The notes: generated by a model not told the origin, from the sequence alone. 64,000 nt of DNA from Neoarius graeffei (GCF_027579695.1 NC_083586.1:8866001-8930000); one strand, 5' to 3'; shown: positions 29,956 through 41,627, counted from the first letter of the stretch. Made by a program: numbers and translations.

Positions 29956-31382
29956 CAGGGGTCACCAAACTTTTTTCTCTGGGGGCCACATTGTCATTCC
30001 TGACTGTGATGGGGGGCCGGGGTCAGGTCAGCTATAGAACATAGAATTGTATGACCCAGACAAATATGACCACCAGCAGGCCTCATTGTGTAGTAGAGAT
30101 TACTAGCCTGGCACAGCCATCCACACTACTATATCCCCACTACTATATCCACACTTGATTCCTGGCACATATTTGTTTATCTTTACTAGTGGTTTGCAAA
30201 AGTAGTAATCAAGCCTTCACACTTTGTTTTAATTTGAAATACCACAGATATGTATTTATTTTCTAATAAAAATAACATCAAAACTGTCAAGGTAAGAAAC
30301 ATCTGCTTAGTTGAGGCGATTGACACTGGCAAAGGTGAGTGAAAAATTATAAATTGTAGGTAGGCCTGTTGATATTATTAATAATATTAATAATAATTGT
30401 GTGCAGCACTTAATAAAGGTCAAATAAATAGGCCTATAAAATAAATACATTTTAAAAAACAGTGAAATTATAAAAATATGAGCAATAGCTCACAGCAGTT
30501 GTGCTGTGTCCTGCACGTCATTGCTCTCATCCATGGTCAAAGCAAAAAACTCGAATTCTGACACTTTCTCATTCAGCTGGTCATACACGTTGTCCCCCAA
30601 ATCTTCGGTTCGCCTGGTCATAGTAGGTGCAGAGAGACTCACCGAGTTGAGTGCATCCTTCTTGTCGGGACACACCTCCTCGGCCACAGCAAGCATGCAT
30701 ACTTTAACAAAGTCCCCATCAGTAAACGGCTTTCCATGGGTAGCTAGTAGTTGAGCTACCTTATAGATAGCTCAGACAGCAGCCTGGTTGATCTGGGTTT
30801 GACGAAGGAATACATTCTGTTGTGCAGCCAGTCCGCATTTCATCCTCCGAATCCTGTCTTCTCTTGTTTGCCCTCGCAAACTAGCATACTCTTTGTGGCG
30901 GGTTTTGTAGTGACGACGCAGATTATATTCTTTGAAAACCAACAGACTTTCTTTACATACAAGACAAACTGCACAGTCCTTACGCTGAACAAAAAAAAAT
31001 CGGTGGTCCACTGTTCTTTAAAAACTCTGCACTCTCTGTCAGCTTTTCGCTGACTGCTAGCCATTTTGCTGTCCTGAACACTGACAGTTCTCTGCGCGTG
31101 CGCTGCCTGTCACTGCTTGATCGCGAGCATATGACGAAAATTCGGAAAATATGAATAGTTCATTTTAGAACTAAATATCAATTTTAATTGAAAAAATCAA
31201 CAAAATACAAGATGCAGACATGTTATTTGCCAAAAAGCAATTTAAAAAAATAGGCCATGATCACTTTTGGGGATTGCCTCATAGGGCCGGTTCAAGTGGT
31301 GAGGGGCGGAGGGGCTGGGGGGCCGGTCAAAAGGGGGTGGCGGGCTGGAGTCAGCCCGCGGGCCGTAGTTTGATGACCCCTG
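29956..31382 (-). mobile_element. hAT element (Charlie-like), internally deleted
   Basis: The ends read CAGGGGTCACCAAAC and, reversed, CAGGGGTCATCAAAC. A perfect 8-bp target duplication ATTTAGAG (29948-29955 and 31383-31390) identifies hAT. It contains two transposase pieces on the minus strand and lacks the catalytic core. Confidence 0.92.
30490..31064 (-). pseudogene. hAT transposase fragments with BED-type zinc finger region
   Basis: The N-terminal piece (about 30772-31064, two frames) reads MASSQRKADRECRVFKEQW, then VCLVCKESLLVFKEYNLRRHYKTRH, a C2H2-type BED finger region as in GTF2IRD2/ZBED-like domesticated Charlie transposases. The second piece (30490-30696) contains LSAPTMTRRTEDL and FFALTMDESNDVQDTAQL, the segment around the first catalytic Asp. 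The rest of the catalytic domain and the dimerisation domain are absent. Non-functional. Confidence 0.82.
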
Positions 31383-31632
31383 ATTTAGAGTCACCAGTTA
31401 ACCTAACCTGCATGTCTTTGGACTGTGGGGGAAACCGGAGCACCCAGAGGAAACACACATGGACACGGGGAGAACATGCAAACTCTGCACAGAAAGGCCC
31501 TCGCCGGCCATGGGGCTTGAACCCGGACCTTCTTGCTGTGAGGCGACAGCGCTAACCACTACACCACCGTGCCACCCGTAGAATTTGTATGTGACACATT
31601 TATATAGATACATATATGTCAATGTATAAATA

Positions 31633-31711
31633 CTTACATAAATTACATATGTCAAAACTATAATAAAAATATATATACATACCTAAGCATACATATTTGT
31701 ATGGACTAGAT
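31633..31711. repeat. Right arm of an inverted repeat pair (partner 27957-28032)
   Basis: About 75 bases match the reverse complement of 27957-28032 with few differences. The intervening DNA is the group D Tc1 element plus the V-SINE/hAT nest, so an older palindromic element may have been split by those insertions. Confidence 0.6.
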
Positions 31712-31751
31712 ATACATGTCAATATATGGAATTTTTCCCATTTCTAGTACG

Positions 31752-31848
31752 TGATATACCCATCCATCCATTATCTGCAGCTGCTTTTCCTGTTCAACAG
31801 GGTCGCAGGCAAGCTGGACCCTATCCCAGCTGACTGACGTGGGGTACA
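31752..31848 (-). mobile_element. V-SINE copy 6, short 3' fragment
   Basis: CATCCATCCATTATCTGCAG leads into GGGTCGCAGGCAAGCTGGA and ends at GTGGGGTACAACC: the LINE-related 3' end with an ATCC-type tail, 5'-truncated and diverged. Confidence 0.75.
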
Positions 31849-32271
31849 ACCATATATATATATATATATATATATACACAAAACCCCGATTCCAAAAAAG
31901 TTGGGACAAAGTACAAATTGTAAATAAAAACAGAATGCAATAATTTACAAATATCAAAAATTGACACTGTATTCACAATAGAACATAGACAACATATCAA
32001 ATGTCGAAAGTGAGACATTTTGAAATTTCATGCCAAATATTGGCTCATTTGAAATTTCATGACAGCAACACATCTCAAAAAAGTTGGAACAGGGGCAATA
32101 TAGGCTGAAATAGTTAAAGGTACAAAAAAGGAACAGCTGGAGGACCAAATTGCAACTCATTAGGTCAATTGGCAATAGGTCATTAACATGACTGGGTATA
32201 AAAAGAGCATCTTGGAGTGGCAGCAGCTCTCAGAAGTAAAGATGGGAAGAGGATCACCAATCCCCCTAATT

Positions 32272-32520
32272 TGTGGTTGGTAGAAGAGAGCAACTGGACT
32301 TGCTTGAAAAGTCTTGAAGACGTTTAGCCTCTCGTCCGAAAGGCATCCTCAGTTCTGTCTGTCTAATAGGGAGTGACTCCCTATTAGACAGACAGAACTG
32401 AGGATGCCTTTCGGATGAGAGGCGAAACGTCTTCAAGACTTTTCAAGCAAGTCCAGTTGCTCTCTTCTACGAACCACAGATTACTATGTACCTGGACGAC
32501 TGAGTATCTTCACAGATATA
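32272..32520. mobile_element. Penelope-like 3' end in head-to-head palindrome
   Basis: Two arms of about 103 bases, differing at only a few positions, meet at 32375 (CTAATAGGGAGTGACTCCCTATTAG region, 25 bases). The words GAGAGGCGAAACGTCTTCAA and AAGTCCAGTTGC are those I associate with fish Penelope-like 3' ends. After the right arm a 42-base unique tail follows. A 13-bp duplication AATCCCCCTAATT flanks the insertion (32259-32271 and 32521-32533). Confidence 0.75.
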
Positions 32521-32965
32521 AATCCCCCTAATTCTGCACCAACAAATAGTGGTGCAATATCAGAAAGGAGTTTGACAGTGTAAAATTGCAAAGAGTTTGA
32601 ACATATCATCATCTCCAGTGCATAATATCATCAAAAGATTCAGAGAATCTGGAAGAATCTCTGTGCATAAGGGTCAAGGCTGGAAAACCATACTGGGTGC
32701 CCTTGATCTTCGGGCCCTTAGACGGCACTGCATCACATACAGGCATGCTTCTGTATTGGAAATCACAAAATGGGCTCAGGAATATTTCCAGAGAACATTA
32801 TTTGTGAACACAATTCACCGTGCCATCCGCCGTTGCCAGCTAAAACTCTATAGTTCAAAGAAGAAGCCATATCTAAACATGATCCAGAAGCGCAGACTTC
32901 TTCTCTGGGCCAAGGCTCATTTAAAATGGACTGTGGCAAAGTGGAAAACTGTTCTGTGGTCAGAC

Positions 32966-33014
<49 letters not shown>

Positions 33015-33708
33015 GTTAAATTTATATAGCGCCTTTCAAGAAACCCAAGGACGCTTTACAATTATAGACAAAAAAATAAAAAATAAATAAATAAAAATAA
33101 TTAAAACAAATAAATAAATAAAAAGTAAAAAGTCCACCGAGTAGGGGTCAGGATGTAATTCCCGTGGTGTAGCAGCCACAGTCCCACCAAAGGGCGCTCG
33201 AAAACGAGTCCCACATCTCCAGCACCGCCACCGTGACGCCGTTAGCAACATCGCTCAATACCACGCCATGGATCCACAAAGCAAACACAGAAGCTCCGCC
33301 ACGCAGAGCGCTGGTGTGTCCCAAACCGCCTGCACAGCCGCTGCGACGCCACCGAGCAACATCGCTCGGAACATCATGCCAAGCATTAAAGCACAGAGCG
33401 CTGGACAACCACGAAGTAAAATGAGCAACAGGCTGACTGCAGTCCATAGCTGGGAGCACAGGCATCACCCACAGTGAACCAAGGCCTGGAGGGAACCGAC
33501 GCCCAAAACTGGGTCTGGAGCTACACCACAACCAGCGGACAAAACACTCAAACAAACATCAAACTACACAAACAGAGAAAAAATAAATAAATAAATGAAA
33601 ATAGAAAAAGAAAGAAAATAAAAATAAAATAAAAAAAGCTCTGGTGAGAAGCGGCAGCCAGAACGCGCATGACGTACTCTCAACCGGAAATAGAAACGAA
33701 AAATCAAA
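32966..33708 (-). mobile_element. LINE or SINE 3' region with (TTA)n tail
   Basis: On the minus strand it ends GGCGCTATATAAATTTAAC followed by (TTATTA)n, a common fish non-LTR 3' end. AGAC flanks both sides. Upstream is a GC-rich stretch (33200-33480) with internally repeated units (GCAACATCGCTC and AGAGCGCTGG occur twice each, about 115 bases apart). No polymerase coding sequence is present, so it is a truncated LINE or a SINE. Confidence 0.65.
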
Positions 33709-34495
33709 AGACGAATCAAAAGTTGAAGTTCTTTACGGAAATCAGGGACGCCGTGTCATTCGGATTAAAGAGGAGAAGTACGACCCAAGTTGTTATCAGC
33801 ACTCAGTTCAGAAGCCTGCATCTCTGATGGTATGGGGTTGCATTAGTGTGTGTGGCATGGGCAGCTTACACATCTGGAAAGACACCATCAATGCTGAAAG
33901 GTATATCCAGGTTCTACAGCAACATATGCTCCCATCCAGACGACGTCTCTTTCAGGGAAGACCTTGCATTTTCCAACATGACAATGCCAAACCACATACT
34001 GCATCAATTACAGCATCATGACTGCGTAGAAAAAGGGTCTGGGTACTGAACTGGCCAGCCTGCAGTCCAGATCTTTCACCCATAGAAAACATTTGGCGCA
34101 TCATAAAATGGAAGATACGACAAAAAAGACCTAAGACAGTTGAGCAACTAGAATCCTACATTAGACAAGAATGGGTTAACATTCCTATCCCTAAACTTGA
34201 GCAACTTGTCTCCTCAGTCCCCAGATGTTTACAGACTGTTGTAAAGAGAAAAGGGGATGTCTCACAGTGGTAAACATGGCCTTGTCCCAACTTTTTTGAG
34301 ATGTGTAGTTGTCATGAAATTTAAAATCACCTAATTTTTCTCTTTAAATGAGACATTTCCTCAGTTTAAACATTTGATATGTCATCTATGTTCTATTCTG
34401 AATAAAATATGGAATTTTGAAACTTCCACATCATTGCATTCCGTTTTTATTTACAATTTGTACTTTGTCCCAACTTTTTTGGAATCGGGGTTGTA

Positions 34496-35771
34496 TATAT
34501 ATGTGTGTGTGTGTGTGTGTTTACCTCTTATGTACATATAGTTCATGTATGTAAATTCAACATGTGTACATATATTACATTTGCATATGGGGAGGGGGGC
34601 ACCTGCAGAGTCATCTGTCATTTCCGTAATGACACATTCATTCTTTCACCTTGCGGATTTTCTTTCCTGAACATTTAAACCCCCCCTTTTAATGAGAGGA
34701 ATTCATCATTAAATGCTTTGCTGCCAAAGAGGACATTAAAAGTTATATATTAAAATATATGTCTCGAAAAATTCTGATGAATTAATGAAAGCAATCAGGC
34801 TGCACACACACATGGTCATATAACAGAAATAAACATTCATAATATTAGAATAATGGACATTTATAATAATAGCAGGGTTTTGTTGTTGATGTTTTTTTTT
34901 GTCATGGCGATATAATCGATGGTTTATGAAACAAATAGTAAATTATTTAAAAATAAGACCTGGTTTGGATTAATACAATTAAGTGTGATTATTGAATCTG
35001 ATCTCTCTCTCTCCCTCTCTTACACACACACACACACACACAATATGTTTGTTAAATGCAGCATGTTTCTCTCAAGGAAAACAGGTGCTCTTTTACAGAT
35101 TAAACAAAAGAATGTGTGTTGCATGATTGTGTATATGTAAATGTGTTTCTGAGCAGAGTAAGAGTTTGGGCCTATTTATATTTTCATGCATACATTTGTA
35201 CTTGGGTGTAAAATTGCATTACAGGTGTTCCTGTATTTTTATGCATGCTTTTGTGAACATGTTTGACTGTCTAAAACTTTGTGTGTGCGCATGTTTGTGT
35301 GTGCCAAAATTTGCCACACTGTTTATATAAACTACTGACCATGTGCCAGTAATTATTGTGAACTGCAACAAACAACATTGTGCAAGTTATTACAAGTATA
35401 TATACAAACACATATATCTTTTTAAAAATAATACAGTATCTAATTTTCTTCCTTGTACAATCTGCCTAACAAGTTCCATCAAACAAAATCATGAGACCAT
35501 CGCAACAGATATGGATACCTGTCATGGGTGGAAGGTTGCTGCTTTGGGTCTCTCTCTCTCTCTCTTTTTTTTTTGGGTGGGGGGAGTGGTTAAATAGTTG
35601 AGAAGTGCATCCACAACCATGCAACTATGTTATTGAACTTTAGTACATAAACAGATAATCTTCAACAAGCCAAATAAAAAGGCCATCATCACCAGTTTTG
35701 GTGAAGTTTTGTGTTTTGTGTAACTTATGTGAACTTCTAGATCAATAGTACCTTTAACTGATGCTGACACA
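34496..35771. other. Unassigned sequence with TG and CA microsatellites
   Basis: Holds (TG)n at about 34502-34521 and (CA)n at about 35024-35042, a CT-rich run at 35552-35570, and otherwise AT-rich DNA without a recognisable gene or repeat family. Confidence 0.5.
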
Positions 35772-36081
35772 TACAACCCCGATTCCAAAAAAGTTGGGAC
35801 AAAGTACAAATTGTAAATAAAAATGGAATGCAATAATTTACAAATCTCAAAAACTGATATTGTATTCACAATAGAACATAGACAACATATCAAATGTCGA
35901 AAGTGAGACATTTTGAAATGTCATGCCAAATATTGGCTCATTTGAAATTTCATGACAGCAACATATCTCAAAAAAGTTGGGACAGGGGCAGTAAGAGGCT
36001 GGAAAAGTTAAAGGTGCAAAAAAAGAACAGCTGGAGGACCAAATTGCAACTCATTAGGTCAATTGGCAATAGGTCATTAAC

Positions 36082-38251
36082 ATGACTAGGTATAAAAAGA
36101 GCATCTTGGAGTGGCAGCGGCTCTCAGAAGTAAATATGGGAAGAGGATCACCAATCCCCCTAATTCTGCACCGACAAATAGTGGAGCAATATCAGAAAGG
36201 AGTTCGACAGTGTAAAATTGTAAAGAGTTTGAACATATCATCATCTACAGTGCATAATATCATCAAAAGATTCAGAGAATCTGGAAGAATCTTTGTGTGT
36301 AAGGGTCAAGACTGGAAAACCATACTGGGTGCCAGTGATCTTTGGGCCCTTAGACGGCACTGCATCACATACAGGCATGCTTCTGTATTGGAAATCACAA
36401 AATGGGCTCAGGAATATTTCCAGAGAACATTATCTATGAACACAATTCACCGTGCCATCCGCCGTTGCCAGCTAAAACTTTATAGTTCAAAGAAGAAGCC
36501 GTACCTGTATCTAAACATGATCCAGAAGCGCAGATGTCTTCTCTGGGCCAAGGCTCATTTAAAATGGACTGTGGCAAAGTGGAAAACTGTTCTGTGGTCA
36601 GACGAATCAAAATTTGAAGTTCTTTATGGAAATCAGGGACACCGTGTCATTCGGACTAAAGAGGAGAAGGACGACCCAAGTTGTTATCAGCGCTCAGTTC
36701 AGAAGCCTGCATCTCTGATGGTATGGGGTTGCATTAGTGCGTGTGGCATGGGCAGCTTACACATCTGGAAAAACACCATCAGTGCTGAAAGGTATATCCA
36801 GGTTCTAGAGCAACATAAGCTCCCATCCAGACAATGTCTCTTTCAGGGAAGACCTTGCATTTTCCTACATGACAATGCCAAACCACATACTGCATCAATT
36901 ACAGCATCATGGCTGAGTAGAAGAAGGGTCCAGGTACTGAACTGGCCAGACTGCAGTCCAGATCCTTTCACCCATAGAAAACATTTGACATAGTTCAAAG
37001 AAGAAGCCGTATCTATGATCCAGAAGCGCAGACGTCTTCTCTGGGCCAAGGCTCATTTAAAATGGACTGTGGCAAAGTGGAAAACTGTTCTGTAGTCAGA
37101 CGAATCAAAATTTGAAGTTCTTTATGGAAATCAGGGACGCCGTGTCATTCGGACTAAAGAGGAGAAGGACGACCCAAGTTGTTATCAGCATTGCTGCTGG
37201 TGGACAAATCTCTATATGGTACAGGGCCCAATTACCTCTCTGATATGTTGCAGCGGCCTAACCAAATCAGATCTACCAGATCGCAACAGAAAAATTTACT
37301 ATTAAAACCTGTTGTTAAAACAAAGTATGGTGAAGCAGCTTTTAGCTACTATGCAGTGCAGCTATGGAACCAACTCCCAGAGGACATCAAAAATGCTCCT
37401 GCTGTTGGCAGCTTCAAATCTAGGTTAAAGACCAAGCTGTTTTCAGATGCTTTTTGTTAAATAATTAATATTGTCTTCTATACATGTTTTTATAATCTGT
37501 ACTTTTACAGTTTCTGCATGTTTCAAATTTTACTTAACTTTTATTCTATTTTATTCTGCTGTTTTTTTGTTTTTTTTTCTCTCCCCCTATTTGAACTTCT
37601 ACTTCATTTTATTATTTTATTTCTACTATTGTTTAATTCTTATTATAGTTTTCCCATTTATTTTATGTAATTTTATTCTCTATTGTTTACTGTTTTGCTT
37701 TTACTTCTGTAAAGCACATTGAACTGCCACTGTGTATGAAATGTGCTATATAAATAAACTTGCCTTGCCTTGCCTAGCACTCAGTTCAGAAGCCTGCATC
37801 TCTGATGGTATGGGGTTGCATTAGTGTGTGTGGCATGGGCAGCTTACACATCTGGAAAGACACCATCAATGCTGAAAGGTATATCCAGGTTCTACAGCAA
37901 CATATGCTCCCATCCAGATGACGTCTCTTTCAGGGAAGACCTTGCATTTTCCAACATGACAATGCCAAACCACATACTGCATCAATTACAGCATCATGAC
38001 TGCGTAGAAGAAGGGTCCGGGTACTGAACTGGCCAGCCTGCAGTCCAGATCTTTCACCCATAGAAAACATTTGGCACATCATAAAATGGAAGATATGACA
38101 AAAAAGACCTAAGACAGTTGAGCAACTACAATCCTACATTAGACAAGAATGGGTTAACATTCCTATCCCTAAACTTGAGCAACTTGTCTCCTAAGTCCCC
38201 AGACGTTTACAGACTGTTGTAAAGAGAAAAGGGGATGTCTCACAGTGGTAA
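36082..38251 (+). pseudogene. Tc1-like transposase, group A copy 3, chimeric
   Basis: A 303-codon open frame (36082-36993) covers both DNA-binding domains, the first Asp in [10 protein letters not shown] and the second in [11 protein letters not shown], but stops right after the [10 protein letters not shown] stretch, where the consensus has the PIEN glutamate motif: a base change or shift there destroys the glutamate. The downstream duplicate (from about 36991) again holds [10 protein letters not shown] and the first Asp, then, beyond the L2 insertion, the second Asp, the PIENIW motif and GDVSQW before TAA. Confidence 0.85.
37191..37775 (+). mobile_element. L2-like LINE 3' end
   Basis: It encodes the last polymerase residues (GPNYLSDMLQRPNQIRSTRS, then YYAVQLWNQLPEDIKNA and FKSRLKTKLF with a stop at about 37458-37460), a 3' UTR ending GTGCTATATAAATAAACTTG and a (CCTTG)n tail. 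AGCA at both sides may be the target duplication. It is 5'-truncated. Confidence 0.85.
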
Positions 38252-38472
38252 ACATGGCCTTGTCCCAACTTTTTTGAGATGTGTTGTTGTCATGAAATTT
38301 AAAATCACCTAATTTTTTCTCTTTAAATGATAAATTTTCTCAGTTTAAACATTTGATGTCATATATGTTCTATTCTGAATCAAATATGGAATTTTGAAAC
38401 TTCCACATCATTGCATTCCGTTTTTATTTACAATTTGTACTTTTTCACAACTTTTTTGGAATCGGGGTTGTA

Positions 38473-40080
38473 TGTGTCAGCTTTGCAGGCTATGCAATCT
38501 GGATTCCATTGATACCGACTGAGACAAAAACACAGGATTTTTTTTTGTAATTCATCTGTGAATTTACATTTGCATTTGGGCATGTTTTAAGCTGTTCAGA
38601 CAGCACTTTCCCCTCGCTCTACATTCATGGCTGAAGTGCCCTTGAGCAAGGCACCTCACCCCCAAGTGCTCCCTGGGCACTGCAGCACAGCTTCCCACTG
38701 CTCTGGATATGTGTGCTCACATTTGCAGAAAAGAATTTAATTGTGCTCTCATGTACATGTGACAAATCAAAAATTAAAATTCCCCAAAATTCCCCCAGGA
38801 ACTCCCCTCCCCCCTTTTGTGCCACTGTCAACAGCAAGCTGCTGCTCTGTCTCTTGGTTGTTGCTCTGGTGCTGGAAGTAATAACTGAGGCATCATTTGA
38901 CCTTTGTTTGCATGAAGGCCATGTACATGACTGACCAATAATGGTGTGCAAGAAGGCGGGACCTAAAGAGAACGGTGAAAGCAATGCAAAAATGCACACA
39001 ATGAATGGAGACTGGAGAAAGAAAAAGCCAAATCCCAGACATTTTTTGGTGATTTAGAAATCCTGGCCAGACGCAATTTTTAGGTCCCAAAAAGAGGATG
39101 TATGATTACCCTCAACAAAATGCAAAAATGAGATGAGATGATTGAAATAAGAAAAAAAAGAGAGCAAACTATATTTTTGCATCATTCAAATTTATATCAT
39201 GGCTTATTGTTACATACGCACTGCTCTTAAAATCTATATTAGTTCTAACTTTATTTTAATCAGTGGCTATTCTGTGTTGTTAGCAACATTAGCATTTCCA
39301 AACTATTTCTACAAAATCACAGAAAATATAAAAACTGTTATCATTACAAACACACTGGTATTCAATTTTATTTTAATACTGGTGTATAAATAGTATAATT
39401 CTGATTATTGGCTAAATAATCATGCTAATTGCTACCATAACTGAAATTACCCTGCTTTTTATCTTTTAGCATTTCCTACTCAAGGGCTACTGTCTGTTTG
39501 TTTAAGTAAATTAGAAATTTTAATTAATTAATTAATTAATTAATTAATTAATTAATTAAGTTATCCCTTAAACAGAAACATGCTCAGATCTGCTTACTTG
39601 AAGATGAGAGTTTGAGTTTGAGCTCCATTTTTCAGTCTGACATTTTCATCCTGTGACATCGGCCATGATTCAGCAGTTTGTCAGTATGTCAGCAAGGCAT
39701 CAACTTCACGCTAACTGCTGTAACATCCACTTTCAAATCCCCTAACATTTTTAATTCATCAGTACCCCTTTTTTGCTGTCTCTCTGGACCAAGGTCACAA
39801 ATATCATGACATTATTTAGTTTGATTTTTCAGAGTACCACATGATAGTATAGCTTTTTTTAAAGTTTAATAATAATTAAAATAGGTTCAAATATCAGAAT
39901 ATTTGTTTGTAATGCACATAAAACTTGGTTTACAGGTTACTTTTCATTCTTTGTTCTTCAATAATTAAGTCCAAAGGAGTATTTCCTGATTGGCTGAGAG
40001 CCAATTGTTTACATTCATTATGATAATTTTAGGTGTTTTCAAACATGTGAATGAGACACAGTTATAGAAGCAAATATAAT
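38473..40080. other. Mostly unassigned sequence with one repeat fragment and an (ATTA)n run
   Basis: The piece 38615-38765 (GCTGAAGTGCCCTTGAGCAA, GGCACTGCAGCACAGC) is a widespread fish repeat of SINE or MITE type that I cannot name with certainty. An (ATTA)n run lies at 39519-39559. No gene is seen. Confidence 0.5.
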
Positions 40081-40325
40081 CATGCTATCTGTTATCACCC
40101 AGATGATGATGGGTTCCCTTCTGAGTCTGGTTCCTCTTAAGGTTTCTTCATGTCATCTGAGGGAGTTTTTCCTTGCCACTGTTGCCACAGGCTTGCTCAT
40201 CAGGGATAAATATTTATTTGGCATAAAATTAGTTCATATATTTAAAGTCTTTATTTTTCTGTAAAGCTGCCTTGCAACAATGTCTAATGTTAAAAGTGCT
40301 ATACAAATGAACTGACTTGACTTGT
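40081..40325 (+). mobile_element. LINE 3' end with (ACTTG)n tail
   Basis: Words GGGTTCCCTTCTGAGTCTGG, GGAGTTTTTCCTTGCCACTG and GTGCTATACAAATGAACTGACTTG are the 3' UTR of an abundant fish LINE (L2-like). A second, longer copy in the opposite direction is at 55821-56455. Confidence 0.75.
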
Positions 40326-40617
40326 AGTTGGATATGACAATGGCATATTTTAATTGATCAGTCCATTGTTGCCATCCAGGTGGCACTGTAACCAATCAGG
40401 CTACAGTTCCTGCCCAAAGAGTCACTGCCACCAATCAGACCACAGTTCTCACCCAAAGTGTCACTTTAACCAATTGGACCACAGTTCCCACCCAAAGAAT
40501 CATTGTAACCAATCAGACCACAGTTTCTGCCAAAAGAGTCACTGTAACCAATCAGTACACAGTTCCCACCCAAAGAATCATTGTCACCAATCAGACCACA
40601 GTTCCTGCCCAAATGGT

Positions 40618-40986
40618 CTCATCTCATTATCTCTAGCCGCTTTATCCTTCTACAGGGTCGCAGGCAAGCTGGAGCCTATCCCAGCTGACTACAGGCAAAA
40701 GGCGGGGTACACCCTGGACAAGTCGCCAGGTCATCACAGGGCTGACACATAGACACAGACAACCATTCACACTCACATTCACACCTACGGTCAATTTAGA
40801 GTCACCAGTTAACCTAACCTGCATGTCTTTGGACTGTGGGGGAAACCGGAGCACCCGGAGGAAACCCACGCGGACACGGGGAGAACATGCAAACTCCACA
40901 CAGAAAGGCCCTCGCCGGCCATGGGGCTTGAACCCGGACCTTCTTGCTGTGAGGCGACAGCGCTAACCACTACACCACCGTGCCGC
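40618..40986 (-). mobile_element. V-SINE copy 7, full length
   Basis: Complete with tRNA-like head, core and (CTCAT)n tail, inserted in the minisatellite. A direct duplication of about 15-16 bases, TCCTGCCCAAATGGTC, flanks it (40603-40618 and 40987-41002). Confidence 0.92.
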
Positions 40987-41351
40987 TCCTGCCCAAATGG
41001 TCATTGTAACTAATCAAACCACTGTTCCCACCCAAAGTCACTGTAACCAATCAGACCACAGTTCCCATCCAAACAATCACTGCAATCAGACCACAGTCCC
41101 TGACATAAGAGTGACTTGAACCGATTAGAACTACAGTCCCCACCCAAAGTGTCATTGTAGACCTCAGTTCCGTCTAAAGAGTAACTGTTTACACAAACAG
41201 ACAACAGTTCCTACCAAAACAGTCACTGTAATCAATCACACCACAGTTCCTGCCCAAAAGGTAATTGTAACCAATCAGACAGCAGTTCCTGCCAAAAGAG
41301 TCACTGCAACCAGACTACAGTTTCCACTCAAAGTGTCACTGTAACCAATCA

Positions 41352-41482
41352 GGAGTGGGTTTCCCAAAAGCCTCTTAATGCTAAGAGCATCTTAACTAGG
41401 AGAGAGAGTGTTCATTGTGCTGCTTGCGCTACCATTTAACGATGATCTTTGTGCTATGATGCTTTTGGGAAACTCATGCCAG
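41352..41482. mobile_element. Short MITE with GTTTCCCAAAAGC ends
   Basis: GTGGGTTTCCCAAAAGC at the left and GCTTTTGGGAAACTCATGCC at the right are inverted copies. The 130-base piece breaks the minisatellite periodicity. The target duplication is not clear; the ends recall hAT-type MITEs. Confidence 0.6.
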
Positions 41483-41627
41483 AGCAGTTCCCACCCAAAG
41501 AATCACTGCAACAAATTGAACCACAATTCCTGAAAAAGGAATCACATGAAAAATCAGACCACCATTTTTAACCAAAATATAACTGTAACCAACCAGACTA
41601 TAGTCCCCACCCAAAGAGTAACTGGAA

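Larger units (their letters stand above)
29766..31577 (-). mobile_element. V-SINE copy 5, split by a hAT element
   Basis: The 3' half lies at 29766-29955 and the 5' half with the tRNA-like head at 31391-31577. The interruption is the hAT copy at 29956-31382, with its 8-bp duplication inside the SINE. The parts together make a full V-SINE with the (CTCAT)n tail on the left. Confidence 0.9.
32188..34273 (+). pseudogene. Tc1-like transposase, group A copy 2, interrupted twice
   Basis: It starts with the group ATG and ends GDVSQW with TAA. The fold-back insertion lies about 25 codons in. The stretch 32597-32964 is open and keeps both helix-turn-helix domains up to VLWSD, where the LINE-tail insertion splits the codons just after the first catalytic Asp. 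After 33712 the DES-like continuation, the second Asp in [10 protein letters not shown] and the PIENIW motif are present, with a stop at TGA 34019-34021 and frame changes. Confidence 0.85.
31877..34493 (+). mobile_element. Tc1-like element, group A copy 2, with two insertions
   Basis: The left end (ACCCCGATTCCAAAAAAG) follows a (TA)n run; the right end (GGAATCGGGGTTG) is followed by TATATAT. The transposase is on the plus strand. A Penelope-like fold-back (32272-32520) and a LINE-tail element (32966-33708) interrupt it. Confidence 0.88.
35774..38470 (+). mobile_element. Tc1-like element, group A copy 3, with internal tandem duplication and L2 insertion
   Basis: TA flanks it (35772-35773 and 38471-38472). 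At about 36991 the sequence jumps back to a point equivalent to 36482 and repeats the middle of the transposase. The second pass contains an L2 fragment (37191-37775). The joined flanks form a 20-bp perfect palindrome centred on the target TA. Confidence 0.88.

Noticed and set aside
33148..33555. 135-codon ORF on the minus strand
   Set aside because: It lies in the GC-rich part of a LINE-tail or SINE element, with no motifs; treated as chance.
40354..40617. 132-codon ORF rich in His, Ser and Asn repeats
   Set aside because: It arises because three times the 39-bp unit length keeps frame; no protein family and frequent stops in neighbouring units.
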